Source: Haloferax sulfurifontis ATCC BAA-897
Lineage (GTDB): Archaea; Halobacteriota; Halobacteria; Halobacteriales; Haloferacaceae
Length of the DNA stretch: 64,000 nt
Direction: 5' to 3'
Assembly (NCBI RefSeq): GCF_000337835.1
Contig: NZ_AOLM01000019.1
Span: 114,945 to 178,944 of the forward strand
Made by a program: the position numbers and the translations under genes. Shown here piece by piece: positions 54,308 to 63,904 of the stretch. The notes beneath the pieces are model-generated. The model did no database searches. It had not been told where the DNA came from and worked only from the letters and a program-made list of their open reading frames with translations. How positions within the stretch are numbered: position 1 is the stretch's first letter; every line of letters starts with the position of its first letter.

Positions 54308-55410
54308 CGGCCCGCGCCCTCCCGCACGTCGTCGAGGTCGTCGCTCGCGGCGGCGAGCACCCCGTCGGGCGACAGCGTCGTGTCCGTCCACGCCGGGAGC
54401 CGCGTGTCCGCGCCGGGTTTCGAGATGGCATCGGCGTAGGTGGCGACCTGCTCGCGCTCGTCTCCGCGGTCGTAGTCGAAGCCGTTGAACGCCGCGTCGG
54501 CCGCGTACTGCTCGACCAGCCGGTGTCCGGCCTCGCGGTAGCGCTCTGCGAGCGTGTCGAACTCGACGTCTCCGCCGTGTTCGACGACCGCCCGGAGGAG
54601 CGTCCGCCCGACCGACTCGCTCATGTCCGAGAGGCCGGTCGGCCCGCTCACCGAACGGTGGTCGTGTTCGTACTCGCCGAGGTCGACCTGCGCGCTCCGG
54701 TCGAAGCCGGCGTGGGCGAAAGCGTCGCCCAGGGTGCCGACTTCGAGGCCCCACTTCCGCGGCGAGCGCATCCGCACCGCGAGGTCCGAGGTGGCCGCGA
54801 ACTCCCCGGCCAGCGCGTACCGAAACGAGTCGAGATACCGGACGATTGGGGCGTCCGTCTCGGCTTCGAGCGCGCGGACGAGCGGGGCGTAAAACAGCCT
54901 GAACAGCCGGCCGTAGAGCCGCCCCTCCTCGACGCGGGCGTAGTAGCCCTTCGAGAAGTCGTGGCCGTGGGCCAGCGGGAACAGGAGCCGCGGGACGTAG
55001 CGCCCGTCGTAGGTCTTCGTGTCCGCGTCGTGGACGACGACGTACTCCTCGCTGGCGGCACAGCCGAGCGCGAGCCACACGTCGCGTCCCTTGCCGCGCT
55101 CGCCGTCGAGGCCGTGGGAGTCCAGCAGGTCGGCGACGCGGGGGCCGTCGCACCACAGCACGTCGAGCGGCAGGTCGTACTCGTCGAGCCAATCGGCGAA
55201 CGGGGCGACCCGGTCGGCGGGCGCGCGGAGGGGGACGACGACCCGCGCCGGCGAGAGCGACTCCAGCGTCGAGAGCACCCGGTCGGCGGCGAGGCCGGCG
55301 TACTCCCGCTCCGTCATCGGCACGACCACGGCGGCGCGGTCGGTCGGGGCGTCGGGGACCGAACCGGCGAGGTCGTGGAGCGTCGTGACCCGCTCTTGTA
55401 CGTACTCCAT
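54304..55410 (-). CDS. GpgS/GT81-like glycosyltransferase
   Basis: 368 residues from the ATG at 55410. VVVHDADTKTYDGRYVPRLLFPLAHGHDFSKGYYARV, with a DxD in HDADTK, is close to glucosyl-3-phosphoglycerate synthase, which makes the compatible solute glucosylglycerate. RRL..YGRLFRLFYAPLVRAL and RKWGLEVGTLGDAF also fit. In haloarchaea such enzymes could produce a sugar-phosphate glycerate or a glycolipid head group; substrate unproven. First gene of the minus-strand unit with the acidic protein and CoA pyrophosphatase genes. Confidence 0.83.
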   Translation of the reverse strand: MEYVQERVTTLHDLAGSVPDAPTDRAAVVVPMTEREYAGLAADRVLSTLESLSPARVVVPLRAPADRVAPFADWLDEYDLPLDVLWCDGPRVADLLDSHGLDGERGKGRDVWLALGCAASEEYVVVHDADTKTYDGRYVPRLLFPLAHGHDFSKGYYARVEEGRLYGRLFRLFYAPLVRALEAETDAPIVRYLDSFRYALAGEFAATSDLAVRMRSPRKWGLEVGTLGDAFAHAGFDRSAQVDLGEYEHDHRSVSGPTGLSDMSESVGRTLLRAVVEHGGDVEFDTLAERYREAGHRLVEQYAADAAFNGFDYDRGDEREQVATYADAISKPGADTRLPAWTDTTLSPDGVLAAASDDLDDVREGAGR

Positions 55411-55493
55411 CGTGTCGGTCGTGGGACCGGGCGAGCAAAAGTGCGGCGAGAGCCGAGTCGTCTGCCGACTTCGCTCGACCGCCGCCGAGACGC

Positions 55494-56699
55494 TCAGTTC
55501 GGGATGCGCCCGGCGCGCTGGAACGCGATGAGGCCCGCGACGACGACCGCCAGCCCGACCGAGAACCAGAAGAACACCTCGTCGAACGCGTAGCCGAAGT
55601 CGGTCAGGGTGCCGACCGCGCCCGACCCGCTGGCCTGGAATATCATCATGCCGAACGAGTACACCGAGTAGGCGCTCCCGCGGCTCTCGTCGGGGAGCGT
55701 GTCGAGCAGGTAGGCGTCGAGCGCCGGAAAGAGGCTGTGGATGACGTAGCCGACGACCGCGGTGACGACGACGAGACCGACGAGGCTGGTCGTCATCGTG
55801 AGGGCGAACACCGAGACGACGAAGGAGACGAGCACGCCGAGGATGTACGGGATGCGCGGGAGCTTGTCCGCGAGCCGCCCCGAGAGGAAAAACGCCGGCA
55901 CGCCCGCGCCGAAGATGACCGTCAGCATGTTGCGCGCCGTCGTCGCCGGCAGGCCCTTCGACACCATGTACAGCTCGTAGAAGTTGAACAGGCCCTGCCA
56001 GACGAAGCCGGTGAACCCGAGGATGACGATGCCGGTGAGGATGACGCGCCACTCCGTGCGGGCCGCGCCGAGGAGGTCGCGGTCGGCCGCGCCCGCGTCC
56101 GGGAGGTCCGTCGAGCGGGCCGTGACGAACAGCGCGAGCGTCACGACGGCGGCCGCGACCCCGACGCAGACGAAGACGAGTTGCCACGCCGCGGAGACGA
56201 ACGGGAGGCGGTCGACGAGATCGGGGCCGACCGCGAGGACGAGCGTGACGAAGGGGGCGACGCCGACGGCCGCGAGCTGGCTTGCGGTGCCGTGGATGCC
56301 CATCGCGCGGCCGACGCGGTCGGGGAACAGCTCGCTCACGAGCGGGTTGGCGGCGACGAAGTACGCGCCCGAGGCGAGGCCCATCGAGACCGCGCCGACC
56401 ATCAGCGTCTCGACGGTGGTCGCGCTGGCGGTGACGCCCGAGGCGACGACGAGGACGACGCCGGTCCCGAGCACCACGCGGTGTCTCGGAACGCGGGTGA
56501 GGAGCCAGCCGGTCGGGACGCGGAGGACGGCGCTCCCGAGCCAGACGAGGGTGGCGACGATGCCGACGGTGGCCCGGTCGACCCCGAAGAAGAGAATGAA
56601 CTCCCCGAGAAGCGGTGCGAAGACGACCCGCGCGAGGTTGACGAGTAGCACCATCCCGCAGAGCGTTCCGAAGAGGCGACCACGTGACACGGACAACAC
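55494..56699 (-). CDS. MFS transporter
   Basis: 401 residues from a GTG at 56699 (the frame runs up to 56861, into basic sequence over the divergent gene). Twelve hydrophobic segments with TVGIVATLVWLGSAVLRVPTGWLLTRVPRHR, the DUF/MFS motif A region (G-x3-D/R-x-R/K), and ASGAYFVAANPLVSELFPDR, motif C-like in the first half. The substrate is unknown: a sugar, drug or metabolite exporter. Confidence 0.85.
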   Translation of the reverse strand: MLSVSRGRLFGTLCGMVLLVNLARVVFAPLLGEFILFFGVDRATVGIVATLVWLGSAVLRVPTGWLLTRVPRHRVVLGTGVVLVVASGVTASATTVETLMVGAVSMGLASGAYFVAANPLVSELFPDRVGRAMGIHGTASQLAAVGVAPFVTLVLAVGPDLVDRLPFVSAAWQLVFVCVGVAAAVVTLALFVTARSTDLPDAGAADRDLLGAARTEWRVILTGIVILGFTGFVWQGLFNFYELYMVSKGLPATTARNMLTVIFGAGVPAFFLSGRLADKLPRIPYILGVLVSFVVSVFALTMTTSLVGLVVVTAVVGYVIHSLFPALDAYLLDTLPDESRGSAYSVYSFGMMIFQASGSGAVGTLTDFGYAFDEVFFWFSVGLAVVVAGLIAFQRAGRIPN

Positions 56700-56779
56700 C
56701 GCGCGCCCCGGGGTGACAACAGTTTCGGCTGAACGAGACCGCCGGGCGTCGTGCGGGACGAAAACGGGGACTGTCGTCG

Positions 56780-56788
56780 GGTTTTTAT
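56780..56788 (+). promoter_or_regulatory. TATA element of the HVO_0758-type gene
   Basis: GTTTTTATG lies 24-32 bp before the ATG at 56812, giving a leaderless transcript. Confidence 0.5.
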
Positions 56789-56811
56789 GTTCGTTGCACA
56801 AACGGGAGCGT

Positions 56812-56982
56812 ATGAAGACAACGCGGAAGGGGCTTCGAGACGGGGAGTTAGAGAAAGACACCTACGGACGGCTGACCTGCGCCGAGTGCGGCGAGTCGCT
56901 GAAGAAGAAAAACGACCCGGACGAGGTGTTCTCGGTCCGCATCTGCGGCGACTGCGGGCGCGAGTGGAAAGAGCTCAGATAA
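56812..56982 (+). CDS. HVO_0758-type zinc-finger microprotein
   Basis: 56 residues, the same length as the H. volcanii HVO_0758 protein, a solved zinc-finger microprotein. Two knuckles, LTCAECGESLK and VRICGDCGREW, coordinate one zinc. N-terminal MKTTRKGLRDGELEKDTYGR is basic and could touch nucleic acid. Divergent from the MFS gene. Confidence 0.9.
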   Translation: MKTTRKGLRDGELEKDTYGRLTCAECGESLKKKNDPDEVFSVRICGDCGREWKELR

Positions 56983-57027
56983 CCGCGAATCGACTGACAG
57001 CGGCCGCCCGTTGGAGTCGGCGACCGC

Positions 57028-58119
57028 TCACTCGAAGACCGAATCGAACGCCCGCGCCCCGAGGGGGTCGAACGTGCCGGCCGCGACGTTCTCCGCGACG
57101 TGTTCTACCGACGACGCGCCGACGAGCGCCGCGGTCACGCCGGGGGCGCTCCGCGAGAAGTTGAGCGCCCGCTGGGCCGCCGTGTCGCCCGCGAGCACCG
57201 AGTTCACCGACGCCGGAATCTCGGCGGCGAGGTCGCCCTGCGCGAGGCTGGCGCTCGTGAAGGCGTGCAGGCCGTGTTCGTGGGCGTACCAGAGGGCGCT
57301 CATCGCCTCGCCCGCGTCGGTGTCGTGGGCCTCGACGGTGAACGCGTCGGCCATCACGACGTTGAACGGGAGCTGAATCGCTTCGAGCGAGTGGTCGTCG
57401 TTGCCGACGGTCTCGGCCGCGCGCTCGGCCCGATGGACGAGTTCGGGGAGCGACAGGTAGGCGTCGTGGTCCGGCGCGACCCGGAGCGCCTCCCATGTTG
57501 CGACGCCGTAGCGGCCGATATCGTCGGCCGCGACCCGGCGTTCGAGCACCTCGAAGGCGGCCTCGACGCGGTCGTACACCGTCTCGCGGTCGGCGACGGC
57601 CAACTGCGTCTCGGGGTTGTGGAGGTAGTAGCAGTCGACGTGGTCCAGTCCCGTCAGGTCGAGCGACCGGTCGACCATCTCGTCGACGAAGGCGGGCGCG
57701 ATGGTGTGACTGCCGTGTGCGAGTTCGTCGGGGTCGGCGAGGCCCGCGTCGAGGACCGTCTCGCGGACGTACGCGCCGGGGTCGGCGGGGCGCTCGCGGT
57801 CGAAGGGGACGAAGCCGGCCTTCGAGGCGACGACGACGGCGTCGCGGTCGACGTCGGCCCCGCGGACCGCGTCGCCGACGACACGCTCGGAGCGCCCGTG
57901 GCGGTAGTTCGACGCCGTGTCGACGAGGTTGACGCCGTGTTCGAGCGCGGAGCCGAGCGACTCGCGGTAGCGCTCGTCGACCGCGTCGGTCGGCTCGCCG
58001 AGGTAGGTTCCGATGCCGATGCTGGAGACGACGCCGGGACCGAACCGGCGGTAGAAGGTGCGGCCGAAGCTGTCGCCGAACCGGTCGCGGTAGGCCCACG
58101 TCGCCCGTCCTGTAGCCAT
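57028..58119 (-). CDS. aldo/keto reductase
   Basis: 363 residues. NADP-dependent TIM-barrel reductase. LVDTASNYRHGRSERVVGDAV carries the Asp and Tyr, VVASKAGF the Lys, and CYYLHNPE the His of the catalytic tetrad. The final VGASSVEHVAENV is the cofactor pyrophosphate site. The substrate is unknown, a ketone, aldehyde or sugar. It is convergent with the zinc-finger gene and downstream of DHH on the same strand. Confidence 0.9.
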   Translation of the reverse strand: MATGRATWAYRDRFGDSFGRTFYRRFGPGVVSSIGIGTYLGEPTDAVDERYRESLGSALEHGVNLVDTASNYRHGRSERVVGDAVRGADVDRDAVVVASKAGFVPFDRERPADPGAYVRETVLDAGLADPDELAHGSHTIAPAFVDEMVDRSLDLTGLDHVDCYYLHNPETQLAVADRETVYDRVEAAFEVLERRVAADDIGRYGVATWEALRVAPDHDAYLSLPELVHRAERAAETVGNDDHSLEAIQLPFNVVMADAFTVEAHDTDAGEAMSALWYAHEHGLHAFTSASLAQGDLAAEIPASVNSVLAGDTAAQRALNFSRSAPGVTAALVGASSVEHVAENVAAGTFDPLGARAFDSVFE

Positions 58120-58190
58120 GGGCGGGCCTACGGCGGCCGGCTGTTAAGGGCCACCGGTCCGCGTCCGGCGACGGCGGTCCGGTCCGAGGG

Positions 58191-59375
58191 TCAGATATCG
58201 CCCGACAGCGCCTCGAAGATGTGTTCGACGAGTTCGTCGCGGGGGACGGACTCGCCGTCGCCGCCGTCGGTGACGGCGTCGGGACGGATTATCTGCCCGC
58301 CGCCCATCCGGGCGTGGCCGCCGGCGCTCGCCCCGCGGTAGTGGTCGAGCGCGGACTCCAGCGTCCGACCCATGTGGACCCGGTCGTCGCGGGAGCGCCC
58401 CGAGAGGTAGACGTTGCTCTCGCGTTCGCCGCAGACGACCGCCGCGGTGACGCCTTCGAGTTGGATGAGTTCGTCGGCCGCCTGCGGGATGGCGTCGACG
58501 TTCGAGATAGTGCCGATGTCGGCGACGGCGAAGGGGCCGCGCACGTCGCGACCGGCGATGGCGCGGGCTTTCGCCTCCAGCACCTCGCGGGAGACCTCGG
58601 GGTTGGCGATGCGGTCGAGGTGGTCCTCGTTGACGCCGGGAAAGAGGAAGCCGGCGGCGTCGAAGTCCGCGGCCGAACAGCCCGCAGTGAGGTGTTTGGT
58701 GTCCGTGAGAATCCCGTAGACGAGGCCCGTGGCGACCTGCGAGGGGACGGTGTAGGAGGCGTTCACCTCGCTCGCGTGCATGTCCGGCGGGACGGGTTTC
58801 GCGCCCACGTCGCGGAAGTACTCGGCGACGATGCTCGAACACGCGCCGTAGTCGGTCCGCACGTCGGTAAAGGCCTCGCCGGTGCCGTCGCCGGGGTGGT
58901 GGTCGACGACGGCGTAGGGGAGGACGCCCTCCGCACCCGCGAAGCCGCGGGGCGCGTTGTGGTCGACGAGGACGACCGCTTCGGCGGCGAGGTCGCTCAC
59001 GTGGTCGATTGGGTCTAAGTCGAGGTCGAGAACGGTTCGGAACGCGCGATTTTCTTGGTGTCGAATCTGGCCGGCGAACTGGATGGTCGGTGTGGTGCCG
59101 ACCTGTTCTGCGAGACAGGCCACGCCGATCGCCGCGGCCATGGCGTCGGGGTCCGGGTTCGGATGCATGAGGACGGCGATTTCGTCGACGCCCTCCAGCG
59201 CCTCGGCGAAGCGCGTGCCCATCGGCCGCTTGAACCGAATCCCGGCGTAGACGACGAGCGCGAGGGCACCGAGCGCGACGACGAGTGCCGCCGCGACCTC
59301 GGTGTGAGTGCGCACGAACGAGTCGAGAGACTCGAAGATAGCACCCGTGTCGAACTGCCCCACCGGACCCAACAT
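58191..59375 (-). CDS. membrane-anchored DHH phosphoesterase
   Basis: 394 residues from the ATG at 59375, supported by an ATATTCATAC promoter 25-34 bp upstream (59400-59409). One membrane segment near residues 25-50 (VAAALVVALGALALVVYAG) precedes the DHH core: HPNPDPDAMAAAIG, VLVDHN, AVVDHHPGDG, and the C-terminal DHHA1 domain with SAGGHARMGGG. RecJ/NrnA-like enzymes degrade nano-RNA, pAp or cyclic dinucleotides; the anchor resembles the GdpP arrangement. The family is common in haloarchaea. Confidence 0.88.
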   Translation of the reverse strand: MLGPVGQFDTGAIFESLDSFVRTHTEVAAALVVALGALALVVYAGIRFKRPMGTRFAEALEGVDEIAVLMHPNPDPDAMAAAIGVACLAEQVGTTPTIQFAGQIRHQENRAFRTVLDLDLDPIDHVSDLAAEAVVLVDHNAPRGFAGAEGVLPYAVVDHHPGDGTGEAFTDVRTDYGACSSIVAEYFRDVGAKPVPPDMHASEVNASYTVPSQVATGLVYGILTDTKHLTAGCSAADFDAAGFLFPGVNEDHLDRIANPEVSREVLEAKARAIAGRDVRGPFAVADIGTISNVDAIPQAADELIQLEGVTAAVVCGERESNVYLSGRSRDDRVHMGRTLESALDHYRGASAGGHARMGGGQIIRPDAVTDGGDGESVPRDELVEHIFEALSGDI

Positions 59376-59476
59376 ACACAACACGACCGGGGCCTACCGT
59401 ATGAATATTCCCCCTAATCGAGTTGTCCAGATTGACAGAATTTCGGCGGTTCGAACCTGTCGAGCCGTGAATACGG

Positions 59477-60373
59477 TCAGTCGCCGTCCGCTCGGTAGGC
59501 GTCGATTGCCGCCCGGTAACCCTCCCGATACGTCGGATACGCGAACGAATAGCCGAGCTCGCGGAGGTGGTCGTTCGAACAGCGCTTGCTCGTCAGGACG
59601 CGGCGACGGGCGGCCGCCGAGAGGTCGCCCGCGTCGAGGCGTTCTTCCTTCGTGCGCTTTTCGGGGCGCGGAACGCCGCACTCGTCGGCCAGCCAGTCGG
59701 CGAACGCGTGTTTCGAGACGGGTTCGTCGTCGACGACGAGGACGGTGTCGTCGCGGGCGCGGTCGGTTTCGAGGAGGTAGGCGACGACGCCCGCGGCGTC
59801 GTCCCGGTGGACCATGTTGAGGTAGCCCGCCGTGACCGGGCCGTTCAGATAGCGGTCGAGCCGGTAGCGATCGGGACCGTAGAGTCCGGCGAACCGGGTG
59901 ACGGTCCCTTCGATTCCCCGCTCGGCGGCGTGCTCGCGGGCGACGCGCTCGGCCTCGGCGAGGACGCGCGTCTTGTCCGTCGTCGGGTCGAGCGGCGTGG
60001 ACTCGTCGACGAAGTCGCCGCCGTGGTCGCCGTAGACGCCCGTGCTCGACGTGTAGACGAGACGCTCGGGCGGCGAGTCGCGGGCGGCGAACCGGTCGAT
60101 TGCCGTTCGGAGGCCGTCGACGAAGACGGTCCGGGCGGCGTCGGCCCCGCGGCCGCCGGAACTCGCGGCGAAGACGACGTGGTCAACGTCGGGGACCGCG
60201 CCGAGGGAGTCGGCGTCGGTCACGTCGGCGCGGACGGCTTCCGCGCCGGTCGCTTCGACGGCGGCGAGACCGTCGTCTGAACGGCGGACGCCCCACACGT
60301 CGTGGCCGTCGGCGACGAGCGTGCGGGCGAGTTCGAGGCCGACGTAGCCACAGCCGAGGACGGCGACTCTCAT
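59477..60373 (-). CDS. NAD-dependent epimerase/dehydratase-family protein
   Basis: 298 residues. Rossmann start RVAVLGCGYVGLELARTL, then LVYTSSTGVYGDHGG, with Ser/Thr, Tyr (in GVYG) and a following Lys absent from the usual YxxxK spacing, so the extended SDR is of the YeeZ/atypical type. LNMVHRDDAAGVVAYLLE is a conserved late segment. Substrate unknown, probably a nucleotide sugar or similar. It is coupled by a four-base overlap to the gene at 60370. Confidence 0.82.
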   Translation of the reverse strand: MRVAVLGCGYVGLELARTLVADGHDVWGVRRSDDGLAAVEATGAEAVRADVTDADSLGAVPDVDHVVFAASSGGRGADAARTVFVDGLRTAIDRFAARDSPPERLVYTSSTGVYGDHGGDFVDESTPLDPTTDKTRVLAEAERVAREHAAERGIEGTVTRFAGLYGPDRYRLDRYLNGPVTAGYLNMVHRDDAAGVVAYLLETDRARDDTVLVVDDEPVSKHAFADWLADECGVPRPEKRTKEERLDAGDLSAAARRRVLTSKRCSNDHLRELGYSFAYPTYREGYRAAIDAYRADGD

Positions 60374-60789
60374 CGCTCGTTTCGGACGGCGATGGCGTGG
60401 TGGATGGCGGCCAGTTCGTTCAACGTGGCGGCGGTGCGGCCCTCGATGGCCTGCTGAATCTCCTGTCCGGAGAGGTCGAGGTCGACCTCGGACGCGAGGG
60501 TGTCAACGTCGAGGATACCGCTCGTCATACCCATGAGGAGGTGGTCGCGGAACTCCCAGACGATGGCGTCGGCGTCGGGGTTGTCGTCGGTGAGTTCGAG
60601 GACCGCGGCGGCCTGTTCGAGCGTGAGGTCCAACACGCCGTTCGAGAGCGCGGCTTCCGAGACACCGGCGGCCTCGGCGGCCGTCTCCGGCCCTGCGGCG
60701 TCGACTGCGCGGCGAATCTCGTCCTCGTAGGCGGCCCGCAACTCGTCGGCCGAGAGGGTTCCGGGCTCCGCGGCGGCGTCGTGCAACAT
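60370..60789 (-). CDS. DUF5791-type acidic protein
   Basis: 139 residues, helical and acidic. It starts MLHDAAAEPGTLSADELRAAYEDEIRRAVDAAG and has TLEQAAAVLELTDDNPDADAI and a late SGQEIQQAIEGRTAATLNELAAIHHAI. It belongs to a haloarchaeal family of unknown role. Its stop overlaps the epimerase-like start (ATGA), so the two form an operon. Confidence 0.72.
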   Translation of the reverse strand: MLHDAAAEPGTLSADELRAAYEDEIRRAVDAAGPETAAEAAGVSEAALSNGVLDLTLEQAAAVLELTDDNPDADAIVWEFRDHLLMGMTSGILDVDTLASEVDLDLSGQEIQQAIEGRTAATLNELAAIHHAIAVRNER

Positions 60790-60847
60790 ACACCGCGGGT
60801 TCGGCGTTCCGGCGGCAAAACGGTTGCCACTCGGGTCGTATTGGCGG

Positions 60848-63800
60848 CTACTCGTCGGGCGGACAGTCGGCCGCGACGGTACAGCCCGGTCCTCCCTGCC
60901 ACCCCTCGGAGCGCTCGTCCGCGTCGCCGTCGATGTCGCCGACGCCGATGCCCGACGGCGGCACCGCGACGACGATTGTCGTCTCCACGTCGAACGAGAC
61001 GCGGTCGCCGCGGCCGACCGTCTCGGCGACGCCGTCGCCGTCCCAGTCGAGGGCGACGGGCGACCCGTCGCGGGCGTACGTCAGCGACTCCGTGTCGCCG
61101 CGGGCGTGGACGCGGAACTGCGCGAACTCGCCGGCGACCGCCACGTCCCAGACGTTGACCGTCGCGTACCAGGAGCCGGGGACGGGCGCGACCGGCATCC
61201 CGGCGGGGACGCGCTTGAACGGCGTGTCGAACCGCGAGTCGAGCGTGTCGTTCAGGCGGTCGGCGACCGCGTCCTCGGTGGCGTTCATCGCCGCGTCGGT
61301 CGCCACGTCGGCGACGGCCTGCTGACGGGCGGTTCGCGTCGTCTCGACCGTCCGGTTCGTGAGCCGCTGTGGGACCGTCGTCGAGCGGTCTCGGCGGACG
61401 GTTCTGAACGCCACGTCGAGGCGGCGTTCGAGGAGGTCGGCCTCGACGGTTCCCGGGGCGGCCGCCTCGACGGCGATTGCGCGCGCCGCGGAGCCGTTCG
61501 TAATCGCCAGCGCCCGGTGAGCGGGGTCGTCCCACGCGCCGAGCGAGCGCTCCAGAATCCGTTGGCGCTCCGTCACGGAGTGATTGGTGTGGTCGCGAAG
61601 CGTGTGGCGGGCGGCCGTCTCCGCGGGAACGACCGACCGGTCGACCGCGGTTTCGAGCCGGTCGCGTCTGTCGGCGAGCGTCTCGTTCGTCCCGTTCGTG
61701 TTTTCGAGCGTCGAGTCGGCCGCGAGGAGCGTGCGGGCCGCGACGCGAAGCGGGACGCGGCGGTTCGAGCCGAACACCGGTTCGAGAACGGTGTCGACGG
61801 CGTCGCCGTAGGGGAGCGTAAACAGGTTGGTGTTGCGGGCGACGAGCGGGTGATAGGTGCCGCCGCGGGCGACCGTCGGGACCGAAGCGCCGTCGAGGCC
61901 GCCGAGCGAGAGGTACATCGGGTCCGCGTCGGGGACGAAGCGGACGCCGCTTTCGTTGCCAGTCCCGTTCGCGCCGTCGGCTCGCGAGTCGCCGAGCGCC
62001 GCGCGGGCGACCTCCTCGGCGCGGACCGCCTCCGAGAGCGACCCGAGGTCCGCGTCCCGGCTCGCGTTGTCGGCCGCGTCGCTCGCCGCCGCGGTCTGGT
62101 TCGCCCGGCGGTCGAGCGTCGCCAGCACGCGGTCGAGGTAGGTCGCGCGAACCGCGACGCGCGTCCGGTCCGCGACACCGTCGTAGGCGGTCGGTGCGCC
62201 CACGAGGTCGCGGCGGTCGGCGCGGAGGTCGGCCGCGAGTTCCGCGGCGAGGTTCACCTCGCCCGCGGCGACCCGCCGTGCGGACGCCGTCACGCGTCGG
62301 TCTCTGACGCGGTCGGCGAGCGCGACGAGGTCCGCGCGGACCCAGCGGTCGAGGCCGTCCGCCGCCGGTGCGGTCGCCTGCCGCGGCTCGGGGGGGTCGC
62401 CGGTCGCAACGTCGCAGGCGATGTCGTCGAAGCCGCCGCGCGACACGACCATGTCGGCGGCCGCGTCGGCGGCCGCGGCGAAGTTCTCGCCGTCGAGCGC
62501 GCCGCCGGGGGTACTCGCGGGGTCGAGGGGGCGCACGGGGGCGGAGACGGTGGCCGGGTCGACGACGGCCGCGAGGTCGACGCGCGTCCGCGTCTCCGTT
62601 CGCGCTTCGGTCTGGAGCGTTTCGTTGCCCCGACGGAACGTCCGAGTGGTCGTCTCGACCGTCGTCACGATGCGGGAGCCGGCGTCGATGACGACGGTGT
62701 CGGCTTCGACCGCCGGCACTCGCGTCGGCACCGTCTCGGCCGACGACGACGTGTCGGTCGAGATGCTGACGAGCGTCCACCCGCGTCCGGAGTGCTCCGG
62801 CGGGTCTTCGATTCGGGAGAGAACGTCCGTCTCGGCGTCGATTTCGACCGCGGCGCGGTGGGCGTCCGCGACCACGTCGTCGTAGGCCGGCGCGTCGCCG
62901 CGACCGTCGAGGAGGCCGACCAGCGCGTGGTCGGCGGCGGAGCCGACGGAGGCGTTGATAGTCCGGTTCGTCGGTATCTCGCGCGCGGCCGACTCCGCGG
63001 CCGGGTTCGGTGCGGGAAGCGCGTTCGCCAGTTCGGGCGCGGCGGGGACGCCGGTCTGCGAGAGCAGGCTCTGGGCACCGGCGCGGACGGCGGCGCGACC
63101 GGTCGCGGCGCGGCCGTCGGCGTCAGTCGCCCCGAACGCCTGCTGTTCGGCGAGGAGGACGCCGGCGTTCGTCGCCAGCGCGGCGTGGTCGTTCGAGACG
63201 ACGTTGTCGACGGGCGCGCCGGCGTACTGGCTCCAGCCGCGGGTCCACGCCGAGGCCCACAGACCGGTCGTCACCGTCGCGTCGAGCGTCCCGCCGTCCA
63301 GCGCGTTCGCGTCGAGACGGCGCTCGAAGGCCTCGGTCCGGTCGTGGAGCGCGAGGACGGGCGTCCGGACGCCGACGGTCACGGTCGCGTCCTCGGCGGC
63401 GACCGTGCGGCCCTCGCGGGCGACTTCGACCGAGACGTTCTCGACGGTCGCGACGAGGACGGTCCCGTTCTCGCGACTCGATATGGAGACGCGGTCCATC
63501 GCGTCTCGCAGGCTCGACTCGTTCGTCGGTCGCGGCAGGGTCGCAGTCGCGTTCACGTCGCCGCGGGCGACCGAGACGGCGCGGAGCCGCTCTGTCGCGG
63601 CCAGCGCGATGCGGAGCCGGAGATAGTCGCGGAAGGGGCGCTCGTCGGAGAGCAGTCGTCCGACGGTCGTGTTCGCGGGCGAGGTGACGGGGTTCGCCGC
63701 GGCCGCGCGCGCCGCGTCGCCGACGGCCGCGCGGACGGCGGCGTCGGCCTGTGCGCTCGCGCGGTCCATCGCGTCGTCGACGCGGCGGTCGGCCACGGGG

Positions 63801-63904
63801 TCGTGGCCGGCGAGCGCGCCGGAGAACGTCGCGCTCCCGACGAGCAGTAACACGCCGAGCAGGGCGAAGGGAACCCGGCCGCGGTCGTCGTCGGCGAGTC
63901 TCAC
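60848..63904 (-). CDS. large exported/membrane haloarchaeal protein (DUF7286-type)
   Basis: 1018 residues. The GTG at 63904 overlaps the upstream gene's stop by four bases, so it is the likely start. An N-terminal membrane segment (VPFALLGVLLLVGSATFSGALAG) is followed by 950 residues of Ala/Asp/Arg/Thr-rich outside sequence with many N-x-S/T sites and helical repeats; the C-terminus has VAVAGEFAQFRVHARGDTESLTY and a Cys pair (GGPGCTVAADCPPD). It matches haloarchaeal clusters next to type IV pilin-like and secretion ATPase genes. A role in assembly of surface structures is an inference. Confidence 0.75.
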   Translation of the reverse strand: MRLADDDRGRVPFALLGVLLLVGSATFSGALAGHDPVADRRVDDAMDRASAQADAAVRAAVGDAARAAAANPVTSPANTTVGRLLSDERPFRDYLRLRIALAATERLRAVSVARGDVNATATLPRPTNESSLRDAMDRVSISSRENGTVLVATVENVSVEVAREGRTVAAEDATVTVGVRTPVLALHDRTEAFERRLDANALDGGTLDATVTTGLWASAWTRGWSQYAGAPVDNVVSNDHAALATNAGVLLAEQQAFGATDADGRAATGRAAVRAGAQSLLSQTGVPAAPELANALPAPNPAAESAAREIPTNRTINASVGSAADHALVGLLDGRGDAPAYDDVVADAHRAAVEIDAETDVLSRIEDPPEHSGRGWTLVSISTDTSSSAETVPTRVPAVEADTVVIDAGSRIVTTVETTTRTFRRGNETLQTEARTETRTRVDLAAVVDPATVSAPVRPLDPASTPGGALDGENFAAAADAAADMVVSRGGFDDIACDVATGDPPEPRQATAPAADGLDRWVRADLVALADRVRDRRVTASARRVAAGEVNLAAELAADLRADRRDLVGAPTAYDGVADRTRVAVRATYLDRVLATLDRRANQTAAASDAADNASRDADLGSLSEAVRAEEVARAALGDSRADGANGTGNESGVRFVPDADPMYLSLGGLDGASVPTVARGGTYHPLVARNTNLFTLPYGDAVDTVLEPVFGSNRRVPLRVAARTLLAADSTLENTNGTNETLADRRDRLETAVDRSVVPAETAARHTLRDHTNHSVTERQRILERSLGAWDDPAHRALAITNGSAARAIAVEAAAPGTVEADLLERRLDVAFRTVRRDRSTTVPQRLTNRTVETTRTARQQAVADVATDAAMNATEDAVADRLNDTLDSRFDTPFKRVPAGMPVAPVPGSWYATVNVWDVAVAGEFAQFRVHARGDTESLTYARDGSPVALDWDGDGVAETVGRGDRVSFDVETTIVVAVPPSGIGVGDIDGDADERSEGWQGGPGCTVAADCPPDE

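Noticed and set aside
60824..63850. A 1008-codon plus-strand frame across the large exported protein
   Set aside because: Arg/Val/Gly-rich with no motif, while the minus strand gives a signal anchor, sequons and operon overlap.
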